Below the pieces are notes generated by a model. The model did not search any database. It saw nothing but the letters and a program-made list of their open reading frames with translations, and had not been told where the DNA came from. 32,135 bases of DNA from Christensenella sp. UBA3944. GTDB taxonomy: Bacteria; Bacillota; Clostridia; Christensenellales; DTU072. Below, one piece after another: positions 31,954 through 32,135 of this stretch; within the stretch, counting starts at the first letter, position 1; each line of letters opens with the position of its first letter. The stretch covers positions 1 to 32,135 of the forward strand of contig DGDU01000013.1 in NCBI GenBank assembly GCA_002385605.1, read 5' to 3'. Made by a program: the position numbers and the translations under genes.

Positions 31954-32135
31954 ATGATTGCCCTCATTATCGCAATGCCCCAGGAATTGGAAGCCTTTCT
32001 CGAAACCGTCGACAGCGCGGTTTCTTTGCGCTACGGAGGCAAGACGATTTACGAATGCGAATATAAAGGCATCAAGTTTGTTATGGCGCTAAGCGGCATA
32101 GGCAAGGTTAATGCCGCCTACACCGCCACGCTTAT
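31954..32135 (+). CDS. mtnN: 5'-methylthioadenosine/S-adenosylhomocysteine nucleosidase, cut by window end
   Basis: The first 60 codons are present. The start MIALIIAMPQELEAFLE and the segment VMALSGIGKVNAAYTATL match the N terminus of MTA/SAH nucleosidases (usually MkIGIIGAMeeEve.l, then GIGKVNAA..t). The enzyme recycles by-products of SAM use and of quorum-signal synthesis. It starts 1 nt after the preceding gene's stop. The rest lies beyond the window, so the catalytic Asp is not visible. A related phosphorylase of the same fold cannot be excluded from this fragment. Confidence 0.85.
   Translation, partial: MIALIIAMPQELEAFLETVDSAVSLRYGGKTIYECEYKGIKFVMALSGIGKVNAAYTATL

Noticed and set aside
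1..32135. CRISPR arrays, tRNA or rRNA genes, insertion sequences, prophage genes
   Set aside because: No regularly spaced repeats, tRNA cloverleaf signals, transposase or phage proteins were seen when reading both strands. A tRNAscan, CRISPR or IS database search was not possible here.

Overview
The window looks like a contig end from a low-to-mid GC anaerobic member of the Clostridia (Bacillota), probably a metagenome-assembled genome. The grounds are monoderm-style lipoproteins and surface proteins, an OmpR/HisKA two-component pair, an ECF-type sigma factor, a collagen-like protein of the exosporium type, U32 proteins with the layout seen in Firmicutes, and a clustered shikimate operon. The first 78 bases are not genomic. 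They are poly-T plus an Illumina Nextera i7 (P7) adapter ending in the 19-bp transposon mosaic end, so the organism's DNA starts at 79 inside a truncated response regulator.

Layout. 79-1865: two-component system. 1974-4125: methyltransferase, membrane-anchored alpha/beta hydrolase and small lipoprotein, preceded by three 11-bp-spaced TTTAAG-type repeats that are a likely target of the neighbouring response regulator. 4201-4551: four-helix-bundle protein. 4553-5359 (-): ZIP metal transporter. 5513-6205 (-): collagen-like protein. 6389-7699: lipoprotein metallophosphatase. 7782-10032: ECF sigma factor (apparently leaderless), a 54-aa basic ORF and a signal-peptide/C-terminal-TM protein of unknown family. 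10053-20455: aromatic amino acid operon. 20456-21670 (-): second U32 protein. 21778-22920: THUMP RNA methyltransferase (apparently leaderless). 22978-23715 (-): nagB. 23969-26321: ABC exporter pair. 26490-31617: two tandem paralogous ~850-aa surface proteins. 31719-32135: a small membrane protein and the start of an MTA/SAH nucleosidase. No gene-free stretch exceeds 300 bases. The longest, 10033-10280, is fully occupied by a regulatory leader.

The centrepiece is the aro operon: aroF-tyrA-aroB-aroA-aroC-pheA-aroE/aroK fusion-aroQ. It encodes all the steps from PEP plus erythrose-4-phosphate to chorismate and on to the Phe and Tyr precursors. Its leader holds a consensus sigma-A promoter with a 16-bp palindrome in the spacer. 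After that comes a 24-codon ORF with 9 Phe/Tyr codons and no Trp codon, mutually exclusive 1:2 and 2:3 stems, and an intrinsic terminator. This is a complete ribosome-mediated transcription attenuator that senses Phe/Tyr. The last gene of the run, a 716-aa U32 protein, overlaps aroQ by 4 bp, and a second U32 protein lies immediately convergent to it. Known U32 RNA hydroxylases (RlhA, TrhP) depend on prephenate, an intermediate this operon makes, so the linkage suggests co-supply of a cofactor precursor for RNA hydroxylation.
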